DNA of 64,000 nucleotides. It comes from Flavobacterium sp. HJ-32-4 (lineage in GTDB: Bacteria > Bacteroidota > Bacteroidia > Flavobacteriales > Flavobacteriaceae). The position numbers were made by a program, and so were the translations under genes. Shown here in pieces: positions 42,368 through 50,409 of this stretch. Where the stretch lies: NCBI RefSeq assembly GCF_022532105.1, contig NZ_CP092832.1:2385001-2449000 (forward strand), in the 5' to 3' direction. Under the pieces are notes generated by a model. It searched no databases. It saw nothing but the letters and a program-made list of their open reading frames with translations, and was not told where the DNA came from. Positions within the stretch are counted from its first letter, which is position 1. Each line of letters starts with the position of its first letter.

Positions 42368-44299
42368 ATGAAGAAACTGCTTTTCCTTTTCCTGCTGTCA
42401 CTGGCCTCCCTTGTGGGATGTGCCCAAACAAAACCCATCCGGCATACTGTCGCCAAAGGAGAAACCGTCACCCAAATCGCCCAGAAATATAGCGTGACGA
42501 CGTCGGATATCTTCCGTCTCAATCCGGATGCACAGGCAGGGGTAAAGGAAGGAACCATTTTGCTGATTCCGCCTGCGGTAAATGCCGGAACAAAACCGAA
42601 GAAACAACCCGCTTCGTCTGAAGGCACTGCTGTGCATGTGGTAGCGGCAGGCGAAACGTTGTATGGCATCTCCCGCAAATATGACGTATCGGTAGCCGAC
42701 CTCGAACAGGCCAACCCCAAAGCACTTACCGGATTGAAGGCAGGGGACAGCCTCGTCATTCCACGCGGAAAGGCAAAGGCTGATAAACAGAAAGCGGCCG
42801 TCAAATCTGCCTCTAAAACGACCACATTCCACACTGTAGTGGCAGGCGAAACAAAATTCGGCATCGCCAAACAATACGGTATTTCGGTAGCGGAATTGGA
42901 GGCTGCCAATCCCGAAATACAGAATGGAGGGCTACAGATCGGATTCCAATTGAAGATCGTAGCCGACCACGCCGTGCGTCCGGCGGAAGAAGCCCCGAAG
43001 CCGGTGGTCGTAAAAGAAGAGCCGAAGAAGAATGACTTCCAGGAATATACCGTCAAACCGAAAGAAACGCTGTATGGATTGGCCCGCCGGTTCGACATGA
43101 GCCAGGACCAACTGCTGAAACTCAACCCCGAACTGGCCGATGGCGTCAAAGAAGGAATGGTGCTGAAACTGCCGATGAACATCCGGTTTTCTACGGCTGA
43201 TAAAACTGCATCCGGCTTAGCAGCTACCCTTCGCACGACAGAGCGCAAGAAACTGGTACTCTTACTTCCCTTCAATATTTCCAAAATACAAGGAGACACG
43301 TTGAACTCCGTGTCATCGCGACTGAAAACTGATAAATTCCTCAACATGACGCTCGATTTTTATTCGGGTGCGTTGATGGCCATTGATTCGGCGCGTACAC
43401 TCGGACTCAACGTCGACGTGCGCATACTCGATTCACAGGAAACCAAGAATGCCTCGGCGGTCGCGTCGCTGGTGCAGCAGGAAGATATCGCTTCCGCGGA
43501 TGCGGTAATCGGTCCGTTCTACCAGGCCAATGCTGAGAAAGCGGCGGAACTGCTGGCGAAAGCGAAGGTGCCGGTGATCTCACCCCTTTCGAAAGACACC
43601 GGAAAACCGTATCCCAACCTGATCCAGTCGATGACGCAGGAAGATTATATGCGGGATGGCACGTACAACTACATGGTAAGTAAAGGAAATGTACTGGCAG
43701 TCGTCGATCCGAAAAAACTGTCGGTCAAGAAATACCTCGCGGAAAACCAGAAACAGGTACGTCCGGTGCCGTTCGTCAATGGCGTCTTGTCAGTCGATGG
43801 CATCCGTTCGATGCTGGTAAAAGACAAAAAGAACTTTGTCGTTTTGGAGACCGAGAGTACGCTAATGATCAAATCGACTATCAATGCGCTGCTGCCGTTG
43901 AGTGCGGAATATGACATCCAATTGGCGGTTACAGGTCAGAACGAAACGCTTGATTTCGAAGAGATACAGGTAGCTAACCTGGTGAAATTGCGACTGCTGT
44001 ATCCGTCATTGACGCGCGATAACGAATCGGCCGACGCCACGGTTTTCGAGCGCGAATACAAAGAGAAAAACAAGATTTTCCCGAATCGCTATGCCGTCCG
44101 TGGATTCGACGTCACATTCGATACGCTACTGCGATTGTCACAGGAGAAATCCTATCTGCAAACCCTCGAAACAACGGTTTCTGAACAGGTCGCCAACAAG
44201 TTCGACTACGAGCAGAAGAGTTCGGGCGCGTTCGTTAATACGGGGTATTTTATTTTGTATTATGATACGGATATGACGGTTAGAACAATTGATAATTGA
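42368..44299 (+). CDS. LysM protein with a periplasmic-binding-like domain
   Basis: A 643-residue exported protein; MKKLLFLFLLSLASLVGC gives a lipoprotein signal (Cys18). Four LysM repeats follow (~22-70, 92-138, 156-200, 225-272), each with GET-x-x-x-IA and N-P segments, predicting binding to peptidoglycan or other N-acetylglucosamine polymers. The C-terminal ~330 residues resemble a type I periplasmic-binding fold (LLLPFNISKIQGD, AVIGPFYQANAEKAAELLAK, VPVISPLSKDTGKPYPNLIQ). The protein may act in cell-wall maintenance. It lies downstream of guaA and upstream of osmC. Confidence 0.9.
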   Translation: MKKLLFLFLLSLASLVGCAQTKPIRHTVAKGETVTQIAQKYSVTTSDIFRLNPDAQAGVKEGTILLIPPAVNAGTKPKKQPASSEGTAVHVVAAGETLYGISRKYDVSVADLEQANPKALTGLKAGDSLVIPRGKAKADKQKAAVKSASKTTTFHTVVAGETKFGIAKQYGISVAELEAANPEIQNGGLQIGFQLKIVADHAVRPAEEAPKPVVVKEEPKKNDFQEYTVKPKETLYGLARRFDMSQDQLLKLNPELADGVKEGMVLKLPMNIRFSTADKTASGLAATLRTTERKKLVLLLPFNISKIQGDTLNSVSSRLKTDKFLNMTLDFYSGALMAIDSARTLGLNVDVRILDSQETKNASAVASLVQQEDIASADAVIGPFYQANAEKAAELLAKAKVPVISPLSKDTGKPYPNLIQSMTQEDYMRDGTYNYMVSKGNVLAVVDPKKLSVKKYLAENQKQVRPVPFVNGVLSVDGIRSMLVKDKKNFVVLETESTLMIKSTINALLPLSAEYDIQLAVTGQNETLDFEEIQVANLVKLRLLYPSLTRDNESADATVFEREYKEKNKIFPNRYAVRGFDVTFDTLLRLSQEKSYLQTLETTVSEQVANKFDYEQKSSGAFVNTGYFILYYDTDMTVRTIDN

Positions 44300-44462
44300 G
44301 AATTGATAATTGAAAATTAAGTGTTCGGTCCGGAAGTTGCTTCATTAACTATTAAAGAAATCACTATAACAACAAGTTGTTGCAAATAGCTGTCCTCTTG
44401 TCCAGTATTGCTGATCAATTCACGATTTTCAATTGTCAATCTCAATTATCAATTCTCAATTA
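44284..44462. repeat. Inverted pair of heptamer blocks (ATTGATA/ATTGAGA) 100 bases apart
   Basis: Left block 44284-44320 (AATTGATAATTGAGAATTGA...) and right block 44423-44462 read in the opposite sense (CTCAATTATCAATTCTCAAT). About 37 bases can pair across a ~100-base loop, which itself contains CAACAAGTTGTTG. It fills the gap between the LysM gene stop and osmC. Confidence 0.75.
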
Positions 44463-44466
44463 AACC

Positions 44467-44868
44467 ATGACCTCCCAAGTTACCTACCTCGGCGATCTCC
44501 GCACTTCCTCCCAACACATAGCCTCCGGGTCTGTCATACTGTCGGACGCGCCTGTCGATAATCACGGACGGGGTGAAGCTTTTTCTCCCACCGACACCGT
44601 GGCGAACGCGCTGGCAAGCTGCATGTTTACTGTCATGGGCATCAAGGCCCGCGATATGGGTGTGGATTTTACCGGATCGACCGCCTCGGTCACCAAGCAC
44701 ATGCAGGCGGATCCGCGTCGGATTTCGAAGATCGAAGTGGTTTTCGATATGAAGGTGGCGGTGGATGACAAGACCCGCACCATACTGGAACGTACGGCGC
44801 ATACGTGTCCGGTTCACCTGAGCCTGCATCCCGATATCGAGAAGGTCATCACCTTCCAATGGCAATAG
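44467..44868 (+). CDS. OsmC-family protein
   Basis: A 133-residue cytoplasmic protein of the OsmC/Ohr peroxidase-like family: the first cysteine is in ANALASCMFTVMGIKARDM, and the second in AHTCPVHLSLHPDIE, the spacing used for thiol-dependent hydroperoxide reduction. Ohr, OsmC and YhfA subgroups cannot be separated without alignment; the sequence looks closest to the YhfA-type with TSQVTYLGDLRTS at the start. A start-to-stop operon with the DUF3820 gene 10 bases downstream is likely. Confidence 0.9.
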   Translation: MTSQVTYLGDLRTSSQHIASGSVILSDAPVDNHGRGEAFSPTDTVANALASCMFTVMGIKARDMGVDFTGSTASVTKHMQADPRRISKIEVVFDMKVAVDDKTRTILERTAHTCPVHLSLHPDIEKVITFQWQ

Positions 44869-44878
44869 GCGCCGCTAC

Positions 44879-45106
44879 ATGCTCCCAGAGGAAGAACTGA
44901 TTCAACTCGCACACACCAAAATGCCGTTCGGGAAATACGAAGGGCGCTTTCTCGTGGACTTGCCCGAGTTCTATCTCGTATGGTACCGCAACAAAGGCTT
45001 CCCAAAAGGAAAACTGGGCAACCAGTTGCAACTCGTCTATGAGCTGAAATTAAACGGGTTGGAGGGATTGTTACGCGACATCCGCCACCGGTTTCCCCGC
45101 ACCTGA
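44879..45106 (+). CDS. DUF3820-family protein
   Basis: A 75-residue protein with the DUF3820 pattern: KMPFGKYEGRFLVDLPEFYLVWY, G-F-PKGKLGNQLQL, ELKLNGLEGLL. These small proteins are usually annotated as putative quorum-sensing-regulated virulence factors, a name with no support here. Function unknown, likely cytoplasmic. It is 10 bases after osmC. Confidence 0.9.
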   Translation: MLPEEELIQLAHTKMPFGKYEGRFLVDLPEFYLVWYRNKGFPKGKLGNQLQLVYELKLNGLEGLLRDIRHRFPRT

Positions 45107-45157
45107 TTCCCTGCTATTTTCCGGTTTGCCCATACGCCTAAATCCGAAATATTCGCG

Positions 45158-45165
45158 TATTTTTG
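45158..45165 (+). promoter_or_regulatory. Promoter -7 box TATTTTTG of pyrG
   Basis: TAnnTTTG match 43 bases before the pyrG ATG at 45209. Confidence 0.5.
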
Positions 45166-45208
45166 CGCCGGTTTTTCCACACGACCACACAACACAACAA
45201 CTACGACA

Positions 45209-46828
45209 ATGACAAAAACGAAGTACATTTTTGTGACCGGCGGCGTGAGCTCTTCCCTCGGGAAAGGCATCATTGCGGCCTCCCTCGCGAAATTGTTGCA
45301 GGCCCGGGGTTACAGGGCCACGATACAGAAGTTCGATCCCTACATCAATGTGGATCCGGGCACGCTGAATCCGTATGAACACGGCGAATGCTACGTAACC
45401 GACGACGGCGCCGAAACCGACCTCGACCTGGGGCACTACGAGCGCTTCCTGAATGTGCCGACGTCCCAGGCCAATAACGTCACCACCGGGCGCGTATACC
45501 TGTCTGTCATCGAGAAAGAACGCCGCGGCGAATTCCTTGGAAAAACCGTGCAGGTCGTTCCCCACATCACCAACGAGATCAAAAGCCGCATGCAGCAATT
45601 GGGCCACAGCGGGGATTTCGACATTGTAATCACGGAGATAGGAGGGACGGTCGGTGACATCGAATCCCTTCCGTATATCGAATCCGTCCGACAATTAGTG
45701 TGGGAACTGGGCGATCAAAACAGCCTGGTCGTACACCTGACGCTTATCCCATTCCTTGCGGCGGCAGGTGAGCTTAAGACGAAACCGACGCAACACTCGG
45801 TCAAGACGTTGATGGAAAGCGGTATCAAGGCCGATATTCTCGTATGCCGTACGGAGCACGAACTTTCGGATGAACTACGCCAGAAACTGGCGCTTTTCTG
45901 TAATGTGAAGCGTGAGGCTGTTATCCAGTCGATTGATGCCTCGACGATTTATGAAGTACCGAATCTGATGTTAGAGGAAGGACTTGACGTCGTTGCCTTA
46001 CGGAAACTCGGCCTTCCGATGAAAAACACACCGGACCTGAAGAACTGGAACCTCTTCCTGCACCGCCTGAAAAATCCGAAACACGTGGTGAACATCGGCC
46101 TGATCGGAAAATATGTGGAGTTGCAGGATTCCTATAAATCGATTTTGGAAGCCTTCATCCATGCGGGCGCAGCGAACGAGACCAAGGTGAATGTCGTGTC
46201 GATCCATTCTGAATTCATCGACGCATCGAACGTGGCCTCTAAGTTTGCCGGTCTCGACGGTATCCTTGTGGCGCCAGGCTTTGGCGAGCGCGGTATCGAA
46301 GGAAAGATCGAAGCGGTGCGCTATGCCCGTGAGAACCGGATTCCGTTTTTCGGTATCTGCCTCGGTATGCAGATGGCGGTGATTGAGTTCGCCCGTAATG
46401 TGGTGGGACTCAAAGATGCCAACTCCACCGAGATGAACCAGGGCACCGCACATCCGGTTATCGATTTGATGGAAGAACAGAAAACCGTTACTGACAAGGG
46501 CGGTACCATGCGTTTGGGATCCTGGAAATGTGACATCCAAACCGACACCCTGGCCTACGAAATTTACAAAACGGAGCATATTGCCGAGCGTCACCGCCAC
46601 CGCTACGAATTCAATGGCGAATACCTCGACCGTTTGCAGTCGGCCGGACTGAAAGCATCCGGCGTCAATCCTGACACTGGGCTGGTGGAAGTGGTGGAGA
46701 TTGCCGACCATCCGTTTTTCATTGGTGTACAATACCATCCTGAATACAAGAGTACCGTTGCCAACCCCCATCCGCTTTTCACCGGATTTGTGGCGGCGAC
46801 GGTGAAAGCAAAAAAGAAAACAGCGTAA
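45209..46828 (+). CDS. pyrG: CTP synthase
   Basis: Makes CTP from UTP, ATP and glutamine. The 539-residue enzyme has the N-terminal synthase domain (FVTGGVSSSLGKGIIAASLA, the P-loop region, and GTVGDIESLPYIE) and the C-terminal class I glutaminase domain with the nucleophile in FFGICLGMQMAVIEFARN and the His/Glu pair in GVQYHPEYKS. Length and order are normal. It is followed 25 bases later by yidC, a gene order conserved in Flavobacteria. Confidence 0.97.
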   Translation: MTKTKYIFVTGGVSSSLGKGIIAASLAKLLQARGYRATIQKFDPYINVDPGTLNPYEHGECYVTDDGAETDLDLGHYERFLNVPTSQANNVTTGRVYLSVIEKERRGEFLGKTVQVVPHITNEIKSRMQQLGHSGDFDIVITEIGGTVGDIESLPYIESVRQLVWELGDQNSLVVHLTLIPFLAAAGELKTKPTQHSVKTLMESGIKADILVCRTEHELSDELRQKLALFCNVKREAVIQSIDASTIYEVPNLMLEEGLDVVALRKLGLPMKNTPDLKNWNLFLHRLKNPKHVVNIGLIGKYVELQDSYKSILEAFIHAGAANETKVNVVSIHSEFIDASNVASKFAGLDGILVAPGFGERGIEGKIEAVRYARENRIPFFGICLGMQMAVIEFARNVVGLKDANSTEMNQGTAHPVIDLMEEQKTVTDKGGTMRLGSWKCDIQTDTLAYEIYKTEHIAERHRHRYEFNGEYLDRLQSAGLKASGVNPDTGLVEVVEIADHPFFIGVQYHPEYKSTVANPHPLFTGFVAATVKAKKKTA

Positions 46829-46853
46829 TCAAATCCGGCGTAAGCCGAACAAC

Positions 46854-48734
46854 ATGGAAGAACAAAAGAAATTTGACCCAAAATCGATCATCGGATTTGT
46901 CCTCATCTTCGGTATCCTGATGTGGATGATGTACCAGAACCAGCCAAAGCCTGAAGCCAAGGCCAAGGCAAAAAAGGAAGCGGCGGCACCGGCCAAGGCA
47001 GCACCCGCTCCGGATCCGATGGCGACGGTCGAAGCCGATACGACACTGGCGGATTCCTCAAAATTGGCGAAACTCCGCGGCACACTCGGTAATTTTGCCT
47101 ATTCCGCGACCCTGCCATCCGCAAAAGGAGGCACTACTACGATCGAAAATGACGTGCTACGTTTGGTAATTTCCAACAAAGGCGGCTATATCACGGAAGC
47201 TACGCTGAAGAAGTTCGAGCGTTTCGAGAAAGGATCGGGGCAACTCGTGAGCCTGGTCAAAAACAACAACGCCCACCTGAACCTGAAGTTGCAGACGTTG
47301 GACAACCGTTCGCTTGATACCAAGAATTTGTTCTTCGAACCGACACTGACGAAAAATGGCAACGAGCAGGTACTGACCATGCGTCTGAAGGCCGGTGCAA
47401 ACGAATACCTCGAGTACCGCTATGCGTTGAAAGACGATTATATGCTTGACTTCAGCATCCGTTCACAGGGACTGTCGAAGACGCTTAACACGTCGAAACC
47501 GCTTGATTTGGAGTGGGACCTGAAATCGTACCGCAACGAGAAGAGTGTGGCGTATGAAAACCGCTACGCCGACGTTCGTTACCGCTATGAAGACGATAAG
47601 AACGATTACCTCGGGCAGGGACAAGACAAAACCGAAACCCTTTCGGATGTGTCGTACGTGGCGTTCAAACAGCATTTCTTTACGTCGATCCTCCTGACGG
47701 ACCGTAAGTTCAAGAAGGCAGAAGTCTATTCGAACAACCTCGTGCACGACGATACGAAAGACACCATCTTCACCAAGCAATTCCGCGCGACGCTGCCACT
47801 GGCTTTCAACGCCGGTGAGATCAGCGAGAAGATGAACTGGTATTACGGTCCGACCGATTATAAGAAACTCGCTTCGTACGAGCGCGACGTGGAAAACATC
47901 GTGCCGCTGGGCTGGGGTATCTTCGGCTGGATCAACCGCCACCTGTTTATCCCGACGTTTGGCTTCCTGATGTCGTTCTTGTTGCCGGGTCTGGCCATTA
48001 TCCTGTTCACCATCCTGGTGCGTCTCGTGATGTCGCCGGTGACGTATAAATCGTATGTATCGCAGGCCAAGATGAAGGTACTGCGTCCGGATATCGCTGC
48101 GTTGAACGACAAATACAAGAACGACGCGATGAAGAAGCAGCAGGAAACGATGAAACTGTATAACCAGGCAGGCGTTAACCCGATGGCGGGCTGTTTGCCA
48201 GCGTTGCTGCAGATTCCGGTTTTTTACTCGTTGTTCCAGTTGTTCCCGGCTGCAATTGAATTGCGCCAGAAGAGCTTCCTTTGGGCGAAAGATCTCTCGT
48301 CATTCGACCAGGTGTTCAAATTACCGTTTCACATCCCCGCGTATGGCGACCACGTGAGCCTGTTTCCGATACTGGCCGCGCTGGCGATCTTTTTCTACAT
48401 GAAGATGACGACCGGCGACCAGCCGATGACGGCACCACAGCAGGAAGGTATGCCGGATATGCAGAAAATCATGAAAGTGATGATCTACATCTCGCCGTTG
48501 ATGATGTTGATTTTCTTCAACAACTATGCATCCGGACTCAGTTTGTACTACTTTATCTCGAACACGATCACGATTGCGATCATGCTCGTCATCAAGAACT
48601 ACATCGTAGACAACGACAAGATCCACGCCGCCATCCAGGCCAACAAGCAACGCGAGCCGAAGCAAATGGGTAAATTCCAGCGTAAGATGCAGGAAATGAT
48701 GGAGCAGGCGGAAGCGCAGAAGAAGAAGAAATAG
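46854..48734 (+). CDS. yidC: Membrane protein insertase YidC
   Basis: Inserts and folds inner-membrane proteins with or without SecYEG. The 626 residues include an N-terminal membrane helix (~12-25), a Pro/Ala/Lys-rich linker, a large periplasmic domain (~65-355), and the C-terminal insertase core with about five helices: the first around FGFLMSFLLPGLAIILFTIL, the YKSYVSQAKMKVLRPDIAAL cytoplasmic hairpin, GCLPALLQIPVFYSLF and YASGLSLYYFISNTITI. The tail is Lys-rich, typical of YidC without ribosome-binding ambiguity. Directly downstream of pyrG. Confidence 0.96.
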   Translation: MEEQKKFDPKSIIGFVLIFGILMWMMYQNQPKPEAKAKAKKEAAAPAKAAPAPDPMATVEADTTLADSSKLAKLRGTLGNFAYSATLPSAKGGTTTIENDVLRLVISNKGGYITEATLKKFERFEKGSGQLVSLVKNNNAHLNLKLQTLDNRSLDTKNLFFEPTLTKNGNEQVLTMRLKAGANEYLEYRYALKDDYMLDFSIRSQGLSKTLNTSKPLDLEWDLKSYRNEKSVAYENRYADVRYRYEDDKNDYLGQGQDKTETLSDVSYVAFKQHFFTSILLTDRKFKKAEVYSNNLVHDDTKDTIFTKQFRATLPLAFNAGEISEKMNWYYGPTDYKKLASYERDVENIVPLGWGIFGWINRHLFIPTFGFLMSFLLPGLAIILFTILVRLVMSPVTYKSYVSQAKMKVLRPDIAALNDKYKNDAMKKQQETMKLYNQAGVNPMAGCLPALLQIPVFYSLFQLFPAAIELRQKSFLWAKDLSSFDQVFKLPFHIPAYGDHVSLFPILAALAIFFYMKMTTGDQPMTAPQQEGMPDMQKIMKVMIYISPLMMLIFFNNYASGLSLYYFISNTITIAIMLVIKNYIVDNDKIHAAIQANKQREPKQMGKFQRKMQEMMEQAEAQKKKK

Positions 48735-48807
48735 TTGGGAGTTCGTAGTTCGTAGTTCATGGTTCATGGTTCATGGTTCATGGTTGATAATTGGTAGTTC
48801 AGGGTTG
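48735..48807. repeat. Heptamer array (AGTTCGT/GGTTCAT units) after yidC
   Basis: About ten 7-bp units beginning at the yidC stop codon, of the same family as the 40-kb arrays. The gene-free stretch 48735-49433 is filled by this array, a terminator, two more arrays, the element copy B and the next gene's promoter. Confidence 0.85.
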
Positions 48808-48843
48808 GACTTGGCGTCATTTCAACATAAGCCAATAGAAAAT

Positions 48844-48868
48844 GCCTCGCGTAATGCGGGGCTTTTTG
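48844..48868 (+). terminator. Terminator of the pyrG-yidC transcript
   Basis: A 7-bp stem GCCTCGC/GCGGGGC (one G-U pair) with a 5-base loop is followed by five T, 109 bases after the yidC stop. Confidence 0.75.
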
Positions 48869-48874
48869 TTGGGG

Positions 48875-49020
48875 AGGAGCGAGGAGCAAGTATCAAGTAT
48901 CAAGGAGCGAGGAGCAAGGAGCAAGAAGCAAGAACCATGAAACAAGAGTCAACAACCAACAACCAAGAACCATCAACTATCAACTATCAACTATCAACTA
49001 TCAACCCCTAACTCCTAACC
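48875..49020. repeat. Heptamer arrays (GGAGCAA, CAACCAA, CAACTAT units)
   Basis: Consecutive 7-bp blocks including GAGCAAG, AACAACC, and at least four copies of TCAACTA. Much of it is the reverse complement of the type seen at 48735-48807 and 40193-40373, so the two can pair. Confidence 0.82.
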
Positions 49021-49024
49021 TCAC

Positions 49025-49160
49025 CTTTAACAAAAACGGCGGATTTCCCGTAAAACGGTCTCGTCGGGAAATGGTATCTTGTCATAGGGAAGGGGCGGAT
49101 GCGTCCCTTACGAAATGCAATGCAACCGGTGGTACGGGAAAACCGTAGTATTTGTTAAAG
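49025..49160. mobile_element. Copy B of the ~136-bp inverted-repeat element, inverted orientation
   Basis: Ends CTTTAACAAAAACGGCGG...TTTCCCGTA and TACGGGAAAACCG...TTTGTTAAAG. The core is present in reverse complement as GGGGCGGATGCGTCCCTT (within 49085-49110). It lies between two heptamer arrays, like copy A. Confidence 0.8.
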
Positions 49161-49185
49161 TTGGCGAAAGTAAGTAGTCGGAGTC

Positions 49186-49370
49186 AGGAGGCTGGGAGCG
49201 CGAGAGGCAAGAATCAAGAATCAAGAATCAAGAATCAAGAAACAAGAAGCAAGAGTCAACAACCAAGAACCGAGAACCAACAACCAAGAACCAACAACCA
49301 ACAACCAAGAACCAAGAACCAAGAACCAAGAACCAAGAACCAAGAACCATCAACTATCAACCCCCACCCC
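49186..49370. repeat. Heptamer array (AAGAATC, CAACCAA, GAACCAA units)
   Basis: About 25 units of 7 bases, moving from AAGAATC to ACCAACA and ACCAAGA. It stays open in the frame of the next gene but is not coding-like; it ends ~60 bases before the ywqK-like ATG. Confidence 0.87.
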
Positions 49371-49408
49371 AAAATATTCCTCCCTTCCCCGCGTTTCTTT
49401 CTAATCAT

Positions 49409-49416
49409 TATTTTTG
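49409..49416 (+). promoter_or_regulatory. Promoter -7 box TATTTTTG of the YwqK-like gene
   Basis: TAnnTTTG match 17 bases before the ATG at 49434. Confidence 0.55.
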
Positions 49417-49433
49417 CACCACGAAACCCAGCC

Positions 49434-50135
49434 ATGAAACGACTACTTCTTATTGCTCTAATGTTGTCTGTCACCACCGGATTTGCTCAGGAGGTGAACC
49501 AATTGGATGCGGAGGGCCGCAAACACGGACTCTGGCGCGGTGTCTACGAAGAATCAAAACGCCCGCGCTACGAAGGCACTTTCGAACATGGCGTCGAGAC
49601 CGGCACTTTCAAATACTTTGATGATACGAAGACAGGCGGTGTGATTGCCACACGGGTGTTCACCAACAACGGGCATAATGCCTACACGACCTTGTTTACG
49701 CGAAAAGGCAACAAAGTGAGTGAAGGGCTCACCGTGGACCGGGTGAACGAAGGCAAATGGATCTACTATCACGAAGACCTTCCGGATATCATGACTACCG
49801 AAACCTACGTCAAAGGCAAACTGGAAGGCGTGCGCAAGGTCTTTTTCCGCGGCGGTGCGATTGCCGAGGAATGTGGCTACCGCAACGATTTGAAAGACGG
49901 GATATATAAGAAATACACTGAAAAAGGGATTGTCTTAGAAGAATCCCACTACAAAGCCGGACAACCCGAAGGCCACGCCATTTACCGCGATGCCGAAGGT
50001 AACCTGGTGGCGGAAGGCGAATATGTGAACGGCGCCAAAAAAGGGATCTGGACCATCCGCGACGAAAACAATAAACTCACCAAAGTGCGGTTTCCGTTGA
50101 AGACGAAGAAGTTTGAGAAGCGGAAGAAAAGTTAG
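49434..50135 (+). CDS. YwqK/MORN-like repeat protein, exported
   Basis: A 233-residue exported protein (signal peptide MKRLLLIALMLSVTTGFAQ). The mature part consists of ~23-residue MORN-like repeats: HGLWRGVYEE, RYEGTFEHGVETGTFKYFDD, EGKWIYYHEDLPD, DGIYKKYTEKG, GKKGIWTIRDENNK, as in proteins annotated as YwqK antitoxins in Bacteroidota, a name not supported functionally. The frame is open upstream to 49152, but those codons are heptamer repeats; the signal peptide decides the start at 49434. It is followed by the remnant of a minus-strand gene overlapping its stop. Confidence 0.85.
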   Translation: MKRLLLIALMLSVTTGFAQEVNQLDAEGRKHGLWRGVYEESKRPRYEGTFEHGVETGTFKYFDDTKTGGVIATRVFTNNGHNAYTTLFTRKGNKVSEGLTVDRVNEGKWIYYHEDLPDIMTTETYVKGKLEGVRKVFFRGGAIAEECGYRNDLKDGIYKKYTEKGIVLEESHYKAGQPEGHAIYRDAEGNLVAEGEYVNGAKKGIWTIRDENNKLTKVRFPLKTKKFEKRKKS

Positions 50136-50272
50136 TACAATCGACCCAGTCTTTCTGTAAGGATCGCTTTATAGGCCTCTTCGAAGGTGTCTGTCATAAA
50201 ACTTCGGTCGATCTCACCGGCATCGTCTTGGGCATAAAACACAACAACGTTTGAAGGCAATCGGAAAACAAG
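50132..50272 (-). pseudogene. C-terminal remnant (46 codons) of a minus-strand gene at the island edge
   Basis: Reading the minus strand, an open stretch from a stop at 50273-50275 ends LGRLY and TAA at 50132-50134. Its last part (YAQDDAGEIDRSFMTDTFEE, then AYKAILTERL) looks like genuine conserved coding sequence, and its G+C-rich codons match the host. There is no start codon and A+T-rich island DNA begins just upstream. It seems the gene was cut off by insertion of the island. I do not recognise the family. Confidence 0.5.
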
Positions 50273-50409
50273 CTACTTCCCGATACAGAAAGTGATGTTT
50301 TTGAATTAAAATTCTGATTTACAATGTCTAACATAGTTAATTATGTCGTAAAAATGTAAAACAGCAGCAAATCTGCGTAAATCATGAGAAAACAAAGACC
50401 AAGAATTTT

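Noticed and set aside
46854..49160. An insertion sequence between yidC and the YwqK-like gene
   Set aside because: No transposase frame; only repeats, a terminator and the ~136-bp element.
49152..49433. In-frame 94-codon N-terminal extension of the YwqK-like protein
   Set aside because: The codons are a 7-bp repeat array that stays open by chance; the signal peptide and promoter box point to the ATG at 49434.
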